Below, piece after piece: positions 58,658 to 64,000 of a stretch of DNA of 64,000 nucleotides (position 1 is the first letter of the stretch; each line of letters opens with the position of its first letter). The notes under the pieces were generated by a model that had not been told where the DNA came from, did not search any database, and saw only the letters and a list, made by a program, of their open reading frames with translations. The position numbers and the translations under genes were made by a program. Origin of the DNA: Nilaparvata lugens (lineage: Eukaryota > Arthropoda > Insecta > Hemiptera > Delphacidae); NCBI RefSeq assembly GCF_014356525.2, contig NC_052511.1, forward strand, positions 29,876,437 through 29,940,436, given 5' to 3'.

Positions 58658-59454
58658 TATTATTGGCACAGAGTTGTAGAAGTAGAATATTATAAAAGCT
58701 TAAAAATGACATCTAGTTGAAGGCTGTAAGTCCAGCTTCTACGGCTGAAGCGTCATTGTAAAAAGAGAAAAAACTACTGTTTGCAGAGGAAACACTCTTT
58801 TTTCACCATATGCAAAACCTGAACAATTAGAAAACCATGTAGCTCATGACCCCTTGAAGGTACAGATTTGAAATTGATATCAATCTCTTCGTAAAGATGT
58901 GTGGAAATAGATTTTCCATGATGGCAATCTCAAAAATGTTTGTCATCATAGAAAAATCCAAGATGGCGGCAAAAATCTTATTTCGAGAGTTTGAAGTTAT
59001 ATTCACCATAGTAAACGTGGGTGGAATTGGATAAATCTTTCGGATATTGTAGTATGATTATTTTGGAGCTTCCAGATGGCTGAATTGATCCGATATCCTC
59101 GACATTATTGGAATTATAGACGATTTCTTGAAAATCGACATATTTTTGCCGCCATCTTGTTTTTTTCATGATGACAAACATTTTTGAGATTGCTATCGTG
59201 GATAATCTCTTTCTACACATCATTATGAAGAGATTGATACTATTCCCAAGTCTGTACCTTCAAGGAGTCATGAGTTATACGGTTTTCTAATTGTTGGGAT
59301 TGGCATTTGGTGGAGAAAGCGTGTTTCCCGTTGCAAACAGTACTTTTCACTCTTTTTCCGATGACGCTCCAGCCGTAAAATATGGACTTACAGCCTCTAA
59401 CCAGATGTCATTTTGAAGCTTTGGAAATATTCTACAACACTGTGCCAATAATAC
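58658..59454. repeat. Foldback element
   Basis: Arms 58658-58980 and 59140-59454 are inverted complements (for example attggcacagagttgtagaa on the left, ctacaacactgtgccaataa on the right; both hold a ccgccatctt/aagatggcgg block) around a core of about 160 bp. No coding capacity. Confidence 0.85.
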
Positions 59455-60566
59455 TAGTGTTTGTCTACTGCGAATACATATATACAGAGTGGAAAGTTAA
59501 ATATTGTCCCCGAAAAATGTATGTTTCAATTTTTTGAAGTTGAATAAATAATGGAAAGAGTGGTCGAAATGAGATGATTCTCTCTAACATCATTGTTTGG
59601 TTGATTCTTAACACTTTGGTGGTGAAACCAATCTGATATCTGTCACAATAACTGAATAACAAGCGATATAAAAATTTCTGTCAATAATGACCGCCATCTT
59701 GAATTTTTCAATGATGTCGTATATTTTCGTTGTTTCCATCATCAATATTCTTATTCGTCTTGTTGTAACGAAGAGATTGAGATCATTTGCAAGTCTCTAT
59801 CTTAAAGTAGTCATGAAAATATCGATTTTATAGTTCTGGCTTGTTATCTCATGCGTATAAAAAATGCACCAGAAATCATGCAGGTTTTTCTTTGGAGGGC
59901 GCTGGAGAACTCATTTTTCGACGTACAGCGCATATCGTTCCAAAGTTGAAAAAACGTTCTAAATTTCATAGATTCAAAATTTCTCTGTATCTCTTGCACA
60001 AACAATTTTTTAATGGAATGAAATTTAAACAAATTTAGATAATACGTTTTTTGGGCTTTTGAAGGTTATAACTAAAAAAATATGCGTTTCAGAGGAAATT
60101 TTCATAGAACAAAAATTGTAGAGGAAGATTTTGAAAATATTTTCGTCTAATAAAAACGGTTGCATATCTTGAACGGTCGGTTATTGAAATACAAGCGATA
60201 TAGCAAAACCATGAAAATTTTGGCGGCCATCTTGTTTCCGAGATGTTTGCCTGTGATTTCGACTTATCATCATCACGATCCTTATTATGCTAGACCTAAC
60301 AAAGAAATTGAGACATCTTTCACGGCTGTTAAGTTACTCGAAAATGACCACGGAATGCCTTATCCATGATATTTGTCCTTATTATTTTATCTACCGATGC
60401 TATTACATTAGTCTCATTTGTATTGCAAATAAATGAAAAAATAAATTTGCGCCCGGACTAAATTGGAAATTTAAGAAAGTAGTAATTTTACACGATTTGG
60501 CAACCCTGTAATTTTTTCGGATGGAGGGCCAAGTCTCAACTTATTTTACACAAACTATAACTATTT
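59455..60566. other. Repeat-like noncoding sequence
   Basis: Includes further accgccatcttg patches and gaagagattgaga words shared with the preceding foldback element, so it may be a related degenerate repeat. Open frames here mirror each other on the two strands and are not convincing. Confidence 0.4.
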
Positions 60567-60595
60567 GGCGGTCTGAAGTTCGCCGGCCCAGCTAG
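60567..60595 (+). mobile_element. Helitron-like 3' terminus
   Basis: The hairpin GGCG-(10 nt)-CGCC at 60567-60584 is followed 7 nt later by CTAG at 60592-60595 and then TT. A short GC hairpin just before a CTRR end, followed by T, is the Helitron 3' signature. The matching 5' TC end was not identified. Confidence 0.45.
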
Positions 60596-60924
60596 TTATT
60601 TTTATTTCTTGATAAAAAAATACAATTCTCTAAAATCATCGTGTTTATATTTCACAGCTGGCTATATTATATGTATTGTCTCATGAATTTTGGGGATTTC
60701 GATTTTCCACAGACTCACTCGCTCACCCACTTTTTTACTATCCACAGACGACGAAAGTCACAGCTGTTTCAGCCAAGGATGAATTATCCTTTTATTGTCG
60801 TTCAGCGAGTTTTCCTAGGGATGAGATCTAGTGCAATCCAATTTTTTTATCAAAGACCTACGATATATTGTATATTTCGTCAAAATCGTTAAAGCTGTTT
60901 TTGAGAGCCGTTGGACATAAATAT

Positions 60925-61005
60925 ATATTAATATAACCATATAACCACATAACCAGATAAGAAGATAACCAGATAACCACATAACCATATAAATATATAA
61001 TTATA
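60925..61005. repeat. Short tandem repeat of ataaccaNat
   Basis: About seven copies of an 8- to 11-base unit (ataaccatat, ataaccagat, ataaccacat), directly left of the AATT-flanked element. Confidence 0.85.
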
Positions 61006-61020
61006 TATAATACATAAATT

Positions 61021-62135
61021 GAGGCGGTCTACGTAAAAAGGGCATATAAGCAAAAACCTTGTTTTGAGAAAACGCCAAAAGAATATTTTATTCTTGTGTC
61101 CTTTAGCTATTGTAATTATTATCCCTGTAATATTAATGAAAATAGATATTTTAACTATTTCATTAGTTATTCAATGAGTTTAAAAGAAAATTAGACAAAT
61201 CAGTCTTCTGTAATAAGTGAAAAAGATATGGTAGTTTATACGCCCTTCTTAGCCAGAACGCATTTCTGATCTAGAAAGGTTTTAAAAAATCAAAGTGAAC
61301 ATGGTTATGATCAAAGTAATTTACCTTTATTTCTACCAATAATAATTTGAAATATGTGATGATCAACAAATTATACTGAATACCAGAACTGAAAATTCTT
61401 TTTAGCTACCTACCTATCATAAAAAAATCAAGAGTCTCTCCTCAAACTTGACTTCCATCTATTTAAAAATACATTTTACATTACAAAATAATCAAAGTAA
61501 GTGATAAACCATTATCATGTATAGGAATAATAATTATTTAGAATATAATAATAATATAAAACAAATGAGATGACATATTATTTTGATGTTTTCCATGACC
61601 AAATAGGCCTACATATTAAACATAATATAACACTATAAAACAAATGAGATGAAATAATATTATTTTGATGTTTTCCATGACCAAATAGGCCTACATATTA
61701 AACATAGTAGTACACACTATAATAATATAAAACAAATGAGATGACGTATTATTTTTATGTTTCCCATGACCAAATAGGCCTACATATTAAACATAGTAGT
61801 ACACACTATAATAATATAAAACAAATGAGATGACGTATTATTTTTATGTTTCCCATGACCAAATAGGCCTACATATTAAACATAGTAGTACACACTATAA
61901 TAATAATAGAAAAATGAGATGACATAAATTATTTTAATATTATTAAAAAGATAACCGGAACCTCAACTCGAAAATCAGCTTTCATAGCCATCTTACAACA
62001 GGCGTACCATCGTCAATTTTCAAGATATTTTTAAAAATCTGGTCTCATGGATTCACAATAAAATGGCGGATCGAATAGAGCATCTGCGTAAAAAGGGTGT
62101 ATGAGCTTATACGCCCTTTTTACGTGGACCGCCTC
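61021..62135. mobile_element. 1.1-kb TIR element with AATT target duplication
   Basis: The left end is GAGGCGGTCTACGTAAAAAG and the right end is the complement of GAGGCGGTCCACGTAAAAAG; the match extends to about 31 bases with two differences. AATT flanks both ends (61017-61020 and 62136-62139). No transposase, so it is a non-autonomous element. Internal copies of the gtaaaaagggc word occur at about 62086. The superfamily is not certain. Confidence 0.85.
61545..61915. repeat. Tandem repeat, unit about 85-100 bp, about 4 copies
   Basis: The words catgaccaaataggcctaca and aaacaaatgagatgac recur at about 61598, 61675, 61765 and 61855 inside the TIR element. Confidence 0.9.
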
Positions 62136-62615
62136 AATTACTCGCTTAAGTATTAAGCAACCCTATAAGCTACCATATGCCCTTAGTACCCTATAATAGG
62201 ATAACCAGATATAAAATTACAGAAATTGCTCGCTTAATATAATAGGATATTTGGGCTACATTATTTTGATGATATAATTACTTTTTCGAAGCCATGCAAT
62301 ATTTGAGCTGATTTATTGTGTAACTTTTTCTCTCCAATGAATTGTTATTCTTATTACTGTTTCTTATAGAAATATCAAGGCTATGGGACGAAGTAATGAT
62401 CTCCGATACTGATCGAATATTCGTTACTGATCGGATATTCATCCATCGTACAATCTTCCTAATGCTTTATTGTTCTGTGACAATTTTTCAGACAGTAACG
62501 GAAGAAACAACTTCCAGAAACTTTTAGCTGACACAAGCTGAAAAAGCAAATCAGGAATCGAAATGGGGCACAAAATGGCAAAGCTGCAAGAAAGTCGTTT
62601 ACCTGAGACATTTAA
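62136..62615. other. No gene seen
   Basis: Flank of the TIR element. Nothing recognised apart from scattered accagatata words. Confidence 0.4.
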
Positions 62616-62859
62616 TTACTGAACAGTAAATTCAGCCCTTAATCCTTCCTACATTAGGGTTGCTGGCTGGCATTGCCATTTCAATTTCGCTCTCTTCCTC
62701 ATTAATGAACTTGCTATTCCCATCTCTCTCACAGACATTCTTCGTTTCAACTTTTCATCCGCAAGCGAACTTCGTCCGCTTATAATTTCTCATTAAACAG
62801 GGGCTGACACACTTTCAATTTTATAGAGAGAATAATTGAGTTTGTACAATAGATTGAGC
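62616..62859. repeat. Direct repeat, first copy
   Basis: 244 bases repeated at 63757-64000 (offset 1141) with one difference noticed (gaacttgc / gaactcgc). Too similar to be old. It could be an LTR pair, a tandem duplication, or an assembly artefact. Confidence 0.9.
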
Positions 62860-63756
62860 AGCCGAAAGGTTGACGAGAGAAGGGCTAAAGGCTAGAAAAA
62901 GGTTGGACAAAGTGAGTCATTTCAGCGGAGAAAAACGGCTGGAATAATTCACGATGTTATCAATTTCTTCTTAGGCCTTGTAATCAATTATGCAAGTGGA
63001 TTTAATGAGTCGTTACACGATTTTAGTCCAATAAAGTTGTTGAGCACTCTGAGAGCAAGTAGCTGGCAGGCAGTTTCCTTTTATATTAACTGAGAGAAAG
63101 TTGTTCTCTACTCAAATGTAAACGCTGCTACTAAATACATTTATTTTGTAACCTATAAGCTTATAAAAAACAATATAATTTTTCTATGCTACAAGATTGC
63201 ATATTCTATATTATAGAGATTGATTATTTCATACCATAAACAACTTGGAATTGAATTTTTCATATTGCCCGTTATATTTATTTTGGAATGAAATCGGAAT
63301 ATAAAACAAAATGGTGAAAGCAAGTTGATAATGAACGGATAAACATACGTTTTACCGATTATCGTCGAACATACAAACCCACAAACAGGTTCTAGTCAAA
63401 AGCAGGAACGCGCAACTTTCGTTAAAAAAAGACCAGAAATAAGTAGTTTCCAGAACAGTGTGACGTGGATAGAATATTGTATTGATTGGTATCGGTTAAT
63501 TCACCTGACAAGTAAAAGTGAATCCGAACCTCACTCCACCTACTCAGTAATAATTGCACCTCAATTTCGCCTCTACGCCGTTTTGGCAGGAAATTATCGT
63601 TAATTACGCCAATTAGCAGCGGCAGCGAAGAAAGCGCACTCAATACGCGCGAGCGTTAAATACGCGACGCGGCACGTAGCGGAGCGACAAGCGCCAACAG
63701 GAGCGAAATAATTGAGCTGCGAAAAGCTAGCAGTTCGTTATTATGAGTTTATGACT
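62860..63756. other. Sequence between the direct repeats
   Basis: Mostly AT-rich. A CpG-rich patch at about 63630-63720 (acgcgcgagcgtt, acgcgacgcggc) stands out. The minus-strand frame 63643-63422 has no recognisable content. Confidence 0.4.
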
Positions 63757-64000
63757 TTACTGAACAGTAAATTCAGCCCTTAATCCTTCCTACATTAGGG
63801 TTGCTGGCTGGCATTGCCATTTCAATTTCGCTCTCTTCCTCATTAATGAACTCGCTATTCCCATCTCTCTCACAGACATTCTTCGTTTCAACTTTTCATC
63901 CGCAAGCGAACTTCGTCCGCTTATAATTTCTCATTAAACAGGGGCTGACACACTTTCAATTTTATAGAGAGAATAATTGAGTTTGTACAATAGATTGAGC
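63757..64000. repeat. Direct repeat, second copy (cut by window end)
   Basis: Matches 62616-62859. Whether the match continues past the window end is unknown. Confidence 0.9.

Overview
This is an AT-rich, repeat-dominated stretch of a eukaryotic nuclear genome. An insect, probably a hemipteran such as a planthopper or leafhopper, fits best: there is an insect-type env-bearing gypsy element, a BEL/Pao element, Penelope, Jockey/CR1-like LINEs, DUF4817-type and PIF/Harbinger transposons, tRNA-derived SINEs and spliced exon fragments. No complete host protein-coding gene is visible, and no bacterial operon, rRNA, CRISPR array or free-standing tRNA gene was seen. The species call is inference.

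Region 1 (1-16.6 kb) is a minus-strand errantivirus-like Ty3/gypsy provirus: gag 15769-14687, a canonical -1 slippery heptamer at the gag end, protease, RT/RNase H/integrase down to 5056, and a baculovirus-F-like env 4050-2258. It carries several nonsense codons and frameshifts. No flanking LTR pair could be found. Its pol is split by a young BEL/Pao element (7911-12629) with 695/696-bp LTRs, an adjacent polypurine tract and a perfect 5-bp target duplication. That BEL copy keeps one 945-codon frame despite two large in-frame deletions (protease/zinc knuckle, and RNase H/integrase start).

Region 2 (17-33 kb) has candidate host exons (17.46, 18.45, 26.2-26.7, 31.8 kb), Penelope fragments in inverted arrangement, a 10-kb-spaced inverted repeat pair (21.9 and 32.2 kb), two (GT)n/(AC)n microsatellites embedded in inverted copies of one repeat family, and a >2-kb direct repeat (23.7-25.85 and 28.3-32.05 kb). 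The second copy of that direct repeat is interrupted by a 1.6-kb insertion carrying a 47-bp minisatellite.

Region 3 (33-43 kb) holds a candidate two-exon transcript (33.05-34.76 kb), a PIF/Harbinger element with TIRs and only its first transposase exon, a decayed Jockey/CR1-like LINE, and one convincing minus-strand internal exon of an unknown gene (42351-42515).

Region 4 (43.9-48.7 kb) is a 4.8-kb TIR-bounded element with subterminal TATTGATATCAATA palindromes. It contains spliceable exons, a foldback repeat and, inside that, an intact SINE. A DUF4817-type transposon with about 0.53-kb inverted arms follows (49.2-51.3 kb).

Region 5 (51-64 kb) has LINE ORF1 fragments on the minus strand, a full SINE with an 11-bp target duplication, a second LINE, a foldback element, a Helitron-like 3' end, a 1.1-kb AATT-flanked TIR element and a 244-bp direct repeat that runs off the window end. 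The history is repeated nesting: BEL in gypsy, SINE in foldback in TIR element, minisatellite insert in a duplicated repeat.
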